Assembly (NCBI GenBank): GCA_020466095.1
Contig: CM035806.1
Location: forward strand, 57,826,884 to 57,890,883
Reading direction: 5' to 3'
Length of the DNA: 64,000 nt
From: Chlorops oryzae
Lineage: Eukaryota > Arthropoda > Insecta > Diptera > Chloropidae
Shown here: in pieces, positions 21,951-33,073 of the stretch
Layout of the letters: every line of letters begins with the position of its first letter
Numbering within the stretch: position 1 is the first letter of the stretch
Notes under the pieces: model-generated
Told to the model about the DNA's origin: nothing
What the model saw: the letters and a program-made list of their open reading frames with translations, nothing else
Database searches by the model: none
Position numbers and translations under genes: made by a program

Positions 21951-24095
21951 TTTGCCCCTCGGTTTGAGCGACAAGAGTTATTTATTGCTTCAACATTCTT
22001 TAGTGGGCTTCGACTTCAACGGCATTTGTTTGTAGGCGTGGAGAGTGTTGTCGTGGAACTTTCGATTGTGAGTCGTTTTTAGCTGACAATGTTCTTTAAA
22101 TTGGCGGTTAACATAACAAAAATCTAGAGTCCAATTTTTTTGTAGTCATTAGGGGATGCGTTCAGAAGTTAGCTCACAACTTTGTACTTGCCGAAAGCTT
22201 TGACGTATACTCTAATGGCAATTGAATGTTGTGCTGCAGCTGTATGCTGGAATTTGGTGAGCTGTTCCAATTTCGTTGTTGAGGTGTATTATGGATCCAG
22301 ATTAAATATTCTTTTTAGTTCTACAGTATCACTGATAGACTTAAATTACCAAATGATGTGGATTAAGCCGTAATGCCACTGTGGTTAAAGTTACTTCGTG
22401 GCCTTGCGAATGGTCAGAAAATCCACTCTTTAAGATGCAATTTCGGAACTGTATCGATAGCATGCCTGACGACATATATTCGTTGATTTCACTTGAACCT
22501 TACATTCGCCGCATACAAATGCTGTAAGTTCCTTGACGATGCCTTAGTGGCAAATATCCAAATTGATTTGTTGATTGTTGTAATGAGTATTTGCAGCTGA
22601 AATAAATGTCCATTAAGGGTTAAAATGTCGACCTGACCACCTTGCGAAATTAGCGAAAATTCGATTTTCACTATTTGAATTGAGTATTTCGCAGTAAAGC
22701 AAAATTCCTCTAAGGGTTACAAATTTGATAAGACACCTCGCGAATTGCAAAATTGATTTTCGACTCATTTGAATTGGATATTTCGCAGTAAACAGAAATG
22801 TCCGTCTAAGTAACAATTTGATCAGACCCCATGCAAATTGCGAAAATTGATTTTCAGCTTTTTGAGATTGATGTATTTGCACTACGATGTCCTGCTAGGC
22901 AAAATTTGTCATGCCTCCTCCGGAATTGCAAAGCATGGTGTTATTCATATTGAATGGTATTGAGTGAACAAAATTCTCTAAGGTTAAAATTTGATATGGA
23001 CCCTCAATTTTGAAAAATGTGCCTTTTTACGGCTCCCTTATGCAAATTTATAAAGACAATGCTATGTGTCAAAGGGAATTTGTGGCCGTACGGAAGTTCC
23101 CTGATGTTGCTATTTCTCTTCTTAATTGTTAATGTAAGAATTGTTGGGCTAAGTTTCCGTGGTTGAATGAGACAGTGCATTTATGGTTCTGTCTGAATTC
23201 TGTCCGTTGAAGCGCATGCTTAATTGAACTGTTAGTTCTATTATCTGCTGTGAACCGCAACGGGCCTGCTGTGGCTATCCGTTCAATCTTGTTAAGGGCT
23301 TTTGATTGAGCATTTTGCTTGGTGCAATCGTAGTTTAGAATTGATAGTTCATCTACGACATTTATGATTTTTTATCAATCTCTCAAGAACACTTCATTTG
23401 CTTAACGTCTAAATTGTTTGACATGTCTTCAGCATAGTTTGAGTCCAACACTCCGAACAGGGCATGAGCCATGTTCCCAACAATATCCAAAGTTGCTCTT
23501 CGAGGTCGCACTGGGGTTATAAGATCTTCTTCTTGAAGGAGCTCGCTTGTTAGATTGTTTGAGGTGCTGTATGAGTGAATGACATGAACTATCCACGGTG
23601 CTATCACAAATTTTTGTAAGTGTTGCAATTCCATTCTTCCAGTATTTTGTTTCTTGCCCAAATCAAGGATTGAGATCATAGTAAACAATGATATTCCAAC
23701 TTCCGGTGATTAATTTGGTAGTGCCAATGCCGTCGAAGAATATTCCAGGATTTTTATCAAATCGTGTTATTTTTACCGGAGTTGCAAAGGCTAATGGAAG
23801 TAGCAGAAGGGATACGATGATTGTAGTGACTATGGAATTGTGAGAGATTGGGCGACGTTTGGGTGAGTCGGATTCTTCCAGTGGCCTTTTGCGTGGAGCT
23901 ACATGTATCTCAGGTTGGTTGTTTTCGTTAAACAGTGGAGCAAGTCTCTGAAGAGGTCGTTTACAAGTTCCGTTGGCCGTCTTGATGTCAACCACTTGGA
24001 CCAAATTATCATTACCCTTGTAGAGTTGGATCACCCGCCCTAATGGCCATTTCATTGTTGGGGCGTTGTCGTCTTTTATGTAACCATGTCGCCCA
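21951..24095 (-). pseudogene. Duplicate, indel-rich copy of env plus integrase tail (copy A)
   Basis: This block repeats 26238-28135 in the same orientation. The part nearest the break (23663-24095) is almost identical to copy B. The part 21951-23660 differs by frequent single-base gains and losses that destroy the frame. About 330 bp in the middle (22590-22920) is replaced by degenerate units of the 101-bp satellite found next door. The block stops abruptly at the sequence CCATGTCGCCC where the Helitron-like insert starts. It could be a real duplication that decayed, or a poorly polished, mis-joined piece of assembly. Confidence 0.75.
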
Positions 24096-24153
24096 GACAT
24101 ATATATATATTCTTGATCAGGGTGACAAGAGGAATCGATCTAGCCATGTCTGT

Positions 24154-24187
<34 letters not shown>

Positions 24188-26209
24188 GGTCACACTTTAG
24201 TTTTTCGTAATTTACTCCTAAGCCATGAAAGATATCATATTGAAATTTGGCATGGACTTCAACCAGGTAAATGTCCGAAAAACTGCATAAAATTTTTTTC
24301 GTAGTCCCTTCTTGGGTCGTGGGAAGTGGTTCAGAAGTTTCAAAAATCACGATTTTTAACGTTTTTCCTGGATAACTTTTTTACTATACATCCCAGCTTA
24401 TTGAAATTTGGTGATTGTTGTATTAGCTAACTATGTAGACTTAAGCTTTCGCTGAAAAAAAATCCGACATCGCTATAACTATGGTCATCATCCTACACAA
24501 TAGAAAAAAAACACTCTTTACTCTTATTCTCATATCTGAATACAAAAATTATTTTTTTGCTATCTTCTGATTGTGTATTTTGCCGCCAAATAAAGTCGTC
24601 CATTATGGATAAATTTTGACCATGACCACATTTCGCGAAATTCGCAAAAATTGATTTTCACTATTTTGAATTGAGTATTTCGCAGCTAAACAAAATGTCA
24701 TCTAAGGGTTAAAATTTGATCAAGACCACCATCCGCGAAATTCGCGAAAATTTGATTTTCACTATTTTGAATTGAGTATTTCGCAGCTAAACGAAATGAC
24801 CGCTAAGGGTTAAAATTTGACCATGACCACCATTCTTGAAATTCGCAAAAATTGATTTTCACTATTTTGAATTGAGTATTTCGCAGCTAAACAAAATGTC
24901 CTCTAAGGGTTAAAATTTGATCAAGACCACCATCCGCGAAATTCGCGAAAATCTGATTTTCACTATTTTGAAGTGAGTATTTCGCAGCTAAACTAAATTT
25001 CCTCTAAGGGTTAAAATTTGATCAAGACCACCATCCGCGAAATTCGCGAAAATTTGATTTTCACTAGTTTGAATTGAGTATTTCGCAGTTAAACAAAATG
25101 TCCTCTAAGGGTTAAAATTTGATCAAGACCACCATCCGCGAAATTCGCGAAAACCTGATTTTCACTATTTTTAATTGAGTATTTCGCAGCTAAACAAAAT
25201 GTCCTCTAAGGGTTAAAATTTGATCAAGACCACCATCCGCGAAATTCGCAAAAATTTTATTTTCACTTTTTTGAATTGAGGTTTTCGCAGCTAGACAAAA
25301 TGTCCTCTAACGGTTAAAATTTGACCATGACCACCATTCTTGAAATTCGCAAAAATTGATTTTCACTATTTTGAAGTGAGTATTTCGCAGCTAAACTAAA
25401 TTTCCTCTAAGGGTTAAAATTTGATCAAGACCACCATCCGCGAAATTCGCGAAAATTTGATTTTCACTAGTTTGAATTGAGTATTTCGCAGTTAAACAAA
25501 ATGTCCTCTAAGGGTTAAAATTTGATCAAGACCACCATCCGCGAAATTCGCGAAAACCTGATTTTCACTATTTTTAATTGAGTATTTCGCAGCTAAACAA
25601 AATGTCCTCTAAGGGTTAAAATTTGATCAAGACCACCATCCGCGAAATTCGCAAAAATTTTATTTTCACTATTTTGAATTGAGGTTTTCGCAGCTAGACA
25701 AAATGTCCTCTAACGGTTAAATTTTGACCATGACCACCATTCGCGAAATTCGCGAAAACCTGATTTTCACTATTTTTAATTGAGTATTTCGCAGCTAAAC
25801 AAAATGTCCTCTAAGGGTTAAAATTTGATCAAGACCACCATCCGCGAAATTCGCAAAAATTTTATTTTCACTATTTTGAATTGAGGTTTTCGCAGCTAGA
25901 CAAAATGTCCTCTAACGGTTAAATTTTGACCATGACCACCATTCGCGAAATTCGCAAAAATTTTATTTTCACTATTTTGAATTGAGGTTTTCGCAGCTAG
26001 ACAAAATGTCCTCTAACGGTTAAAATTTGACCATGACCACCATCCGCGAAAATTTTGTGCTTAATAATAATCTCGAGTCTTAGAAGGTATAAATAGATAT
26101 CCAAGCTAGGAACGGCAGGAATTTTTGTTAAGGTAATGTTTTAACATATTTCAGGCTGAGGAAAAGGTATGTGTGCAATCGGCTTAGCCGATGTAAACTT
26201 CTTTACTTG
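24096..26209. mobile_element. DINE-1/Helitron-like element carrying a 101-bp satellite
   Basis: The left part has a TA run, CTTGATCAGG, GATCTAGCCATGTCTG and a GTCT microsatellite (about 24144-24187), then a text about match and search-type repeats typical of mini-me/DINE-1 elements. The right end, CCGATGTAAACTTCTTTACTTGTTTT, is the usual T-rich 3' end. No target duplication is seen, as expected for rolling-circle insertion. The centre is a tandem array described separately. It separates the two copies of the BEL env block. Confidence 0.55.
24555..26056. repeat. 101-bp tandem satellite, about 14-15 units with higher-order structure
   Basis: The phrase TTTTCACTATTTTGAATTGA recurs at 24655, 24756, 24856, 24957, 25058, 25159, 25260, 25360, 25461, 25562, 25663, 25764, 25865 and 25966, at steps of 100-101 bp. 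Variant units repeat as a block of four: the series starting 24957 and 25360 carry the same order of sequence variants (403-bp higher-order unit). Each unit contains palindromic TTCGCGAA-type text. Confidence 0.92.
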
Positions 26210-26237
26210 TTTTTATTCTTTCGTACAAAACTAAACA
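26210..26237 (-). repeat. Truncated LTR end belonging to BEL copy B
   Basis: TTTATTCTTTCGTACAAAAC followed by TAAACA is the inner end of the LTR and ends at the same base as the right LTR. The other roughly 385 bp are missing, replaced by the Helitron-like element. Confidence 0.7.
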
Positions 26238-26284
26238 TTCTGCCCCTCGGTTGAGCGACAGTTTTTATTGCTCAACATCTTTAG

Positions 26285-26869
26285 TGGGCTTCGACTTCAA
26301 CGGCATTGTTTGTACGGCGTGGAGAGGGTTGTGGTGGAATTTCGATTGTGAGTCGTTTTTGCTGACAATGCTTTTTAAGGCGGAACATAACAAAAATTAG
26401 AGCTCCAAGTAGTATTAGAGGGAGCGCAGAATAGCTTGTGCTGCAGCTGTTGCTGGAATTTGGTGAGCTGTTCCAATTTGTTGTTGAGGTGATTAGGATC
26501 CAGATTAAATATTCTTTTTAGTTCTACAGGTTCACTGATAGACGTTAAATTACCAAATGATGGGAAAGCCGTATGCACTGTGGTTGAAGTTACTTCGTGG
26601 CCTTGGATGGTCAGAAAACCACTCTTTAAGATGCAATTCGGCTGTATCGATAGCATGCCTGACGACATTATCTTGATTTCTTGAACCTCATCGCCGCATA
26701 CAGCTGTAAGTTCCCTTGAGATGTTAGTGGCAAATATCCATTGATTTGGTTGATGTGTTGGTATGAGTGAAATAGTATTATAAAGTCGCTCCACCTTGCA
26801 GTTAGGGGACGTTTTGTTATTAAAAAGCGCAATCTCGCATGAGTAGCTGCCAGCATTTTTTCCGATCAT
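26285..26869 (-). pseudogene. BEL env-like C-terminal part with membrane anchor, frameshifted
   Basis: The frame from 26869 encodes an ectodomain segment with several cysteines and N-glycosylation sites (NNKT, NISR, NLTS, NTTW). Just before its stop the reading frame shifts. In the neighbouring frame, the minus strand at about 26440-26380 encodes a strongly hydrophobic stretch (PLILLGALIFVMF) followed by basic residues, a membrane anchor with a short tail ending shortly before the LTR. A second shift separates this part from the upstream env frame around 26830-26870. In the family this protein is a membrane glycoprotein. Here it is broken. Confidence 0.7.
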
Positions 26870-28640
26870 TGCTGACGGCCAAAATTTCTGCTCTCGGATT
26901 AAGCAAGAGCATGGTGTTATTCATATATACTGGTATTGGAATGAGAGCAAACATTTCGAAGATTTGATGATTGATGAGTGGTACTTCAATTTTGAAAATA
27001 ATGTGAGCCTTTGTTACGGCTCCCTTGATGCGCATAATTTTATAAAGACGTAAGAGATCATGATCGTCAAAGGGAAGTTTGTGGCCGTACGGAAGGTGTC
27101 CCTTGATGTTGCTGATTTCTCTTCTTAATTGTTGAAGTGTAAGAATTGTTGGGCTAATGTTTCCGTGGTTGGAATGAGACAGTGCATTTATGAGTTCTGT
27201 CTGAATTCTGTGACCGTCTGAAGCCAGCATGCTTAATTGAACTGTTAGTTCTATTATCTGCTGTGAACGCCGCAACTGGGCTCTGCTGTGGTCTATCTCG
27301 TTCAACTCTTGTGTAAGGGCTTCTTCGATGTGAGCGATGTGTTGCTTGGTGCTAGATGCGTCGTCTTTGAGAATGTTGATAGTTGCATCTACGACCGATG
27401 TTTGATTTTTTATCAAGTCTCTCAAGAACACTTCATTTTGCTTAACGTCGCTGATTGTTTTTGACATGTCTTCAGCATAGTTTGAGTCCAACACTCCGAA
27501 CAGGGCATGAGCCATGTTCCCAACAATATCCAAAGTTGCTCTTCGAGGTCGCACTGGGGTTATAAGATCTTCTTCTTGAAGGAGCTCGTTGTTAGATTGT
27601 TTGAGGTGCTGTATGAGTGAATGACATGAACTATCCACGGTGCTATCACAAATTTTTGTAAGTGTTGCAATTCCTTCTTCCAGTATTTTGTTTCTTGCCC
27701 AAATCGGATTGAGATCATAGTAAACAATGATATTCCAACTTCCGGTGATTAATTTGGTAGTGCCAATGCCGTCGAAGAATATTCCAGAATTTTTATCAAA
27801 TCGTGTTATATTTACCGGAGTTGCAAAGGCTAATGGAAGTAGCAGAAGGGATATGATGATTGTAGTGACTATGGAATTGTGAGAGATTGGGCGACGTTTG
27901 GGTGAGTCGGATTCTTCCAGTGGCCTTTTGCGTGGAGCTACATGTATCTCAGGTTGGTTGTTTTCGTTAAACAGTGGAGCAAGTCTCTGAAGAGGTCGTT
28001 TACAAGTTCCGTTGGCCGTCTTGATGTCAACCACTTGGACCAAATTATCATTACCCTTGTAGAGTTGGATCACCCGCCCTAACGGCCATTTCATTGTTGG
28101 GGCGTTGTCGTCTTTTATGATAACCATGTCGCCCTTCTTAATGTTTTGGTTCTGGACTCTCCATTTGTGACGGAACTGGAGTTCATTTAAATATTCCTGA
28201 GACCAACGCCTCCAAAATTCTTCCCTGATATTTGTCACCAGTCGCCATCTGGCTGCTAAAGTAGTTTTTATCGGTGCTACATGTGGGTTTACTTGAGTGG
28301 TTAATGCTTCGCCAATGAAGAAGTGACCAGGTGTAAGAGCAGTCATATCGTTGGGGTTTGAGGACATCGGTGTTAGTGGTCTGGAGTTAAGTATGGCTTC
28401 GATCTCAATTATCGCAGTTTCAAACTCTTCATAGGTGAGTGATATATTTGCCATGCCCCTTAGGAGAAGATGCTTTGCGGATTTAACTGCGGCCTCCCAC
28501 AAGCCTCCAAAATGTGGTGCCCTTGGAGGAATAAATTTAAACTCTATGCCATGATTGCTGCTTGCTCTTATGATGGTCTGTTGTGCACTCTTTGAATAGA
28601 TTGCTGTTTCCAGTTCTTGAAGTTGATTTTTTGTGCCCAC
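26820..28640 (-). pseudogene. BEL integrase C-terminus continuous with env-like protein (copy B)
   Basis: A 606-codon frame begins in the integrase catalytic core (FIPPRAPHFGGLWEAAVKSA with the catalytic Glu). It continues through the integrase tail (KKGDMVIIKDDN, WPLGRVIQLYKG) and passes without a stop into an envelope-like region. That region starts with a hydrophobic segment (IVTTIIISLLLLPLAFA, about residue 270), a furin-type motif RPRR, and then a hydrophobic, fusion-peptide-like stretch ending LFGVLDSNYAED. This layout resembles the F-type envelope proteins of roo, errantiviruses and baculoviruses. A coiled-coil-like region follows. The frame ends near 26820 by a frameshift. pol and env therefore share one frame, as in roo-like elements. 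Confidence 0.75.
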
Positions 28641-30122
28641 AAAGTTAGTGGCATTGTCGCTGTAGAGGATTTGACATCTTCCACGTCTGCCGATGAACCG
28701 CTTAAGAGCACCGATAAAGGCTTCAGTCGTTAAATACTGACCAACTCGAGATGAACTCGCCTTGGTTCAAAGCAGCAGAGCACAGCCAGGTACGCTTTGT
28801 ACGGCCTTTTTCCTGCTGAATTTTATAATGCACCCAAAATGGGCTACAATAGTCGCCAACTCCGGTCTTAAAAAATGGTCTGGATGCCGTAACTCTGTCG
28901 GCTGGAAGATTTCCCATTAAGCTGCGTCATCAAATGTGTGTTGGTGCTATGAGTTCAACAAAAAAAACCTATGACGTAATTTATTCAATCGTGGCCAAAA
29001 CGTTAGGCAATTATGAAGCTTGTTGGCCAACTAGTGATGAATGTCCTTTCGAACGTCAATTGAAACGGTCTGGTAAAACCGGTGAAGGGAACGGCGGCCA
29101 AGCCAGGAGTGACGGCAGGAAGGTTTTGCTGTGTGTTTGGTGGGATTGGCAGGGAATTATCTACTATGAGCTGCTCCATACGGCAAAAATCTTAACTCGG
29201 AACTTCTACTGTCAACAATTGGACGTCTGAAGGAAGCATCGCCCATAAGCGGCAGCTTTGGCAATAGGAGAGGAATTGTGTTCCATCAGGACAAGCCAGG
29301 CCACACACATCGAATTGGACTCGCCAGAAGCTCGGGAGTTTGTTGGGAGGTTTTCTGCATCCACCTTTGTCCGGACTGGCACCAAGTGAATACCATCTGT
29401 TCCTGTCCATGGCGAACAATTTTGCTGGTGAACATTCTTCAGAGAGGCTTCTGAATTCGACTGTCTCAATTTTTTGCTAATAGGAACGAGGTTCTATGAG
29501 AGAGGCATAATGAAATTACCTTTAAAATAACAACAAGTTATCGAACAAAACGGCGCATATTTGACAAATCGGGTTATTCTAACTATCTTAAATAAGCCCT
29601 CAATTTATGCAAAAATAATGGATTCTTTTTACTAATATATTTGCCATGCCCCTTAGGAGAAGAAGCTTTGCGGATTTAACTGCGGCCTCCCACAAGCCTC
29701 CAAAATGTGGTGCCCTTGGAGGAATAAATTTAAACTCTATGCCATGATTGCTGCTTGCTCTTATGATGGTCTGTTGTGCACTCTTTGAATAGATTGCTGT
29801 TTCCAGTTCTTGAAGTTGATTTTTTGTGCCCACAAAGTTAGTGGCATTGTCGCTGTAGAGGATTTGACATCTTCCACGTCTGCCGATGAACCGCTTAAGA
29901 GCACCGATAAAGGCTTTAGTCGTTAAATCACTGACCAACTCGAGATGAACCGCCTTGGTTACAAAGCAGCAGAGCACAGCCAGGTACGCCTTGTACGGCC
30001 TTTTTCCTCTAATTTTATAATGCACCCAAAATGGGCTACAATAGTCAACTCCGGTCTTAAAAAATGGTCTGGATGCCGTAACTCTGTCGGCTGGAAGATT
30101 TCCCATTAACTGCGTCATCAAA
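28438..30122 (-). repeat. Direct duplication of about 490 bp of integrase with a mariner relic between the copies
   Basis: Copy 1 (28438-28925) and copy 2 (29630-30122) encode the same integrase segment. Copy 1 carries extra small indels (for example TTAAATACTGACC against TTAAATCACTGACC). The 700 bp between them is mariner-derived. A single mariner insertion would not by itself duplicate 490 bp of flank. Confidence 0.85.
28931..29560 (+). pseudogene. mariner transposase relic
   Basis: The frame 28934-29230 contains RKVLLCVWWDWQGIIYYELL and NFYCQQLDV, the region around the first-to-second catalytic aspartates of mariner transposases. Further on, in broken frames, RGIVFHQDKPGHTH stands where the HQDN-R-H motif should be, and GIMKLP occurs near the end (about 29510). 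The N-terminal DNA-binding half is mostly deleted and I could not find terminal repeats. The transposase would cut and paste its element at TA. This copy cannot. Confidence 0.7.
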
Positions 30123-30307
30123 TGTGGTCTTGCTCTGGTGCATCGAATACAACTATGGACTGTGTTGCGTGCTGTAATTTTACCCTTGAGTGGCCAAAAC
30201 TGTTGTCTTAGGATATTGAGTAATGCTTGTGGTCCACAGTGAGAGTGTTTTTCATGTTTCATTTTAAACAGCAATTTCACAATTGGATCATTGTAAGGCA
30301 GCACCAT
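29636..30307 (-). pseudogene. BEL integrase N-terminal and catalytic part
   Basis: From 30307 the frame shows the zinc-binding HHCC pattern (HSHCGPQALLNIL .. HSCIRCTRARPH), then the catalytic core: FKTGVDYCSPFWVHY (first Asp), LYSDNATNFVG (second Asp) and the FIPPRAPHFGGLWEA block (Glu). The frame is cut at about 29636 by the mariner-bearing junction, after which 9 unrelated codons follow. The integrase inserts the cDNA into the genome. The next frame upstream is RNase H, separated by a one-step frame change near 30320. Confidence 0.8.
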
Positions 30308-30341
30308 TGGATATTTGGCATCATAGGCGAGTGCTGCAGCT

Positions 30342-31136
30342 TCAAGACGTCCACCAACACATAACAGATGTTGGGGTGATGTGGCATGGAGTGGTGTGCT
30401 GGGTCTGAGTTTTTCTAACGGCAGTGATAAACCTTAATACGTGTGCAACCGTTCGTTGAAGAAAATCGAATGAGCTTCTGTGATTTATTTGGTGTATCAT
30501 GTCAGTTAACCCGTTTTGTTCCGTGACCAGGGCTACTGTTTGCCTTTGTTTCATTTCAATATTCGATATAGGGCGCCCATCCTTTTTTGATGTCTGTGGC
30601 CATTTCGATTCGTTTCCGTGAAGAAATAATGGTCCATAAAACCATATATTGCAGGAGGAAAATTTTTCTGGAGCCAGTCCCCGTGATAGCATATCGGACG
30701 GATTTTCCTTAGAAGGGACGTGTCGCCACTGCTTTGCACAGGATAGTCGTTGTATTTTGCTGACGCGGTTTGCAACGAAGGTGTAGTACGCTGATGATTG
30801 TGAATTGATCCATGACAACACTATTTCTGAATCGGACCAGAGAAAAGTTGCTATATCTGGCCTTTTTAGATCGCGCTTTACCCTTTGCGTTAATTCAACC
30901 CCTAAGACAGCTGCACACAATTCCAGGCGTGGCAAGGTTTGTTTCTTTATTGGTGCCACTCGTGACTTGGCGCAAAGCAGATTGACTATGATCGTGCCAT
31001 CTTTAGTGCATGCCCGAATGTAAATTGCAGCGCCGTATGCCTGTTCGGATGAGTCCACAAACGTGTGCAATTGAATATGGTCCGGCAGAACTAGGTTGTG
31101 GTTGAAAATATGCCGAGGAGTTTTCACGTCGTTCAA
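30342..31136 (-). pseudogene. BEL RNase H and connection region
   Basis: HTFVDSSEQAYGAAIYIRAC (first catalytic Asp), LELCAAVLGVEL (Glu), FLWSDSEIVLSWI (Asp) and HVPSKENPSDMLSRGL (terminal Asp region) are the ordered RNase H motifs of BEL/Pao elements. The frame is open for 264 codons. It is out of frame with the RT part upstream (break at about 31140-31168) and with the integrase downstream, so the polyprotein is broken twice here. Confidence 0.82.
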
Positions 31137-31167
31137 TGTGATTATGCCTTTTTGAAACTGCCTCCAC

Positions 31168-32874
31168 TCATGCTGCAGGTTTTCTGGTAGCTCGTCCTAA
31201 CATTCCGAGAGGGTCAAATAATTTTCCAAGGTCAGAGCACACAGACCTTTTTGTTTGTGGCCTCGATGTTGATTGTATGTATGCTCTGCCACAGAGCTGG
31301 TAAGTTTTTGTTAGCCATATTACTCCCAGGGCCTTTTGCGCCGGATTTGCTTCCGAATTGAAATCGAGACTTATCTCTTGATCCTTTGCAGCTACTCCAG
31401 CTAAGAGTTGTGGATGATTCGCACACCATTTTCTTAGGTTGAATCCGGCTTCTCGAAGTATTGCAGTCAGTTGAGTTTTTGCTTCCAATGCTGTGTTAAG
31501 TTTATCAGCTCCACTGAGACAGTCGTCGACATAGAAATCATCATGTAGTATTGTGGCTCCTAGTGGATATCTCTCCATGTTCTTGTTGGCTAAGTGTTGA
31601 AGACATTTGGTTGCCAAGTATGGGGCCGAAGTTGTGCCATATGTCACTGTAGTTAGCCGGTAATATTTGATTTCTTCCGATGGGTCTTTTCTCCATGTAA
31701 TTAATTGAAGATTTTGGTCACCATCTTGTACCAGGATCTGCCGATACATCTTCTCGATGTCTGATGTGAACACAAAACGGTGCATGCGGAACCGTAATAA
31801 TATTGAAAAGAGTTCGCTTTGAACCGTAGGACCCGCTTGTAACACATCATTAAGTGCCAGTCCAGTTGATGTTTTTGTCGAAGCATCGAAAACAACACGT
31901 AATTTCGTTGTGGTGCTTTCGGGCTTCAGGATGCAATGATGCGGTATAAAGTACCTTGGTGCGGAGACGTTTTTAATGTCGACTTCCTTCATGTGTCCAA
32001 GTCTTTCGTACTCGGTCATGAAATCAGTATACATTTCTCTTATGTTTTTGTCCTTACTAAGACGTTTTTCTAGTGCAAAAAAACGCTGAAGGGCAACTTG
32101 ATGTAATTCGCCCAAAGCCGATGCATTCTCTAACCGTGGTAGTTGCACAATGTATTTTCCGTCATGGTTCCGGGCTATAGTTTGGTCAAAGTGGTTCTCG
32201 CATTCCTTTTCTGTGACTGTCATTTGTCGTTGTGGCTCATCCGCATCATCGATTCTCCAGAATCGCTCCAAAATTTGAGAGATCGCAGTGTCATTATCCA
32301 CAAAAACTCCACACGTGGCGGAGTTGTTAGGCTCTCCATCTATTTTTCCAGTAACAACCCATCCTAATGCAGTATTTTGTAGTATCGGCAAACTGTTGTT
32401 AAATTTGATTTGTTCTGGTCGCATTAGCTGATGATAGAATTCGGCTCCAATTAATATATCGATTCTGTCGGTGCGATTGAAGTTTGGATCTGCAAACTTA
32501 ATGTTCTGAGGGAGTGGCAATTTTGATGTATCGATTGTTTGCGTGGGTTGCGGTGACACTATGTTAGGAAGAACCACTGCTTCAATTCTGGTGGAGAACT
32601 TGCCATGTGTCGAATTTAGCTGTACATTTACTCGCTGGTTCGCCTTTCGAGTGGCTCGGCCAATGCCTTCAATGCATAGCGATGATTCAACCGGTGATAA
32701 CGCTAGTTTCTTCATAAGTCGCTCTGTTACGATATTTATTTGAGAGCCGGCGTCTAGCAGTGCTCGGAACTCGCAGCTTCGTCCATTGATTCCGGTAATT
32801 ATGACTCTAGCAGAGGCTAGCAGGACGTATTTATGGCTGGGTTTAGGTTGATTTGAAGCCGCTACTGTTGCCAT
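31168..32874 (-). pseudogene. BEL protease and reverse transcriptase
   Basis: A 568-codon open stretch. Residues about 30-55 hold the A17-type protease core CEFRALLDAGSQINIV. RT follows: KLRVVFDASTKTSTGLALND, FVFTSDIEKMYRQILVQ (motif A), TYGTTSAPYLATKCLQ (motif B) and ILHDDFYVDDCLSG with the intact catalytic YVDD. It is joined to the gag frame by a frameshift near 33070-32990. Within the known polyprotein the protease matures the products and RT makes cDNA. The frame ends near 31168 just before RNase H. Confidence 0.87.
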
Positions 32875-33073
32875 TTCGGTTGTTTCATCCGTGCATGTTT
32901 TCTTTTCTGACGATGTCGCTGTAGATGCTGTGTTGGATTGTTTTTCGGAAATTTTTGTTGAATCATTTCTTTTAGCTGAATTTTCTAAATGTAATAGTGT
33001 GTTGTGTTTTTTGGAACATTTGGCGCAAGACCGAGACTGGCATTCTTTTGCACGATGATCATTTTTGAAACAA

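Noticed and set aside
24555..26056. Regular 101-bp repeats reminiscent of a CRISPR array
   Set aside because: The whole unit is repeated with no unique spacers, the setting is eukaryotic and no cas-like genes exist. It is a minisatellite.
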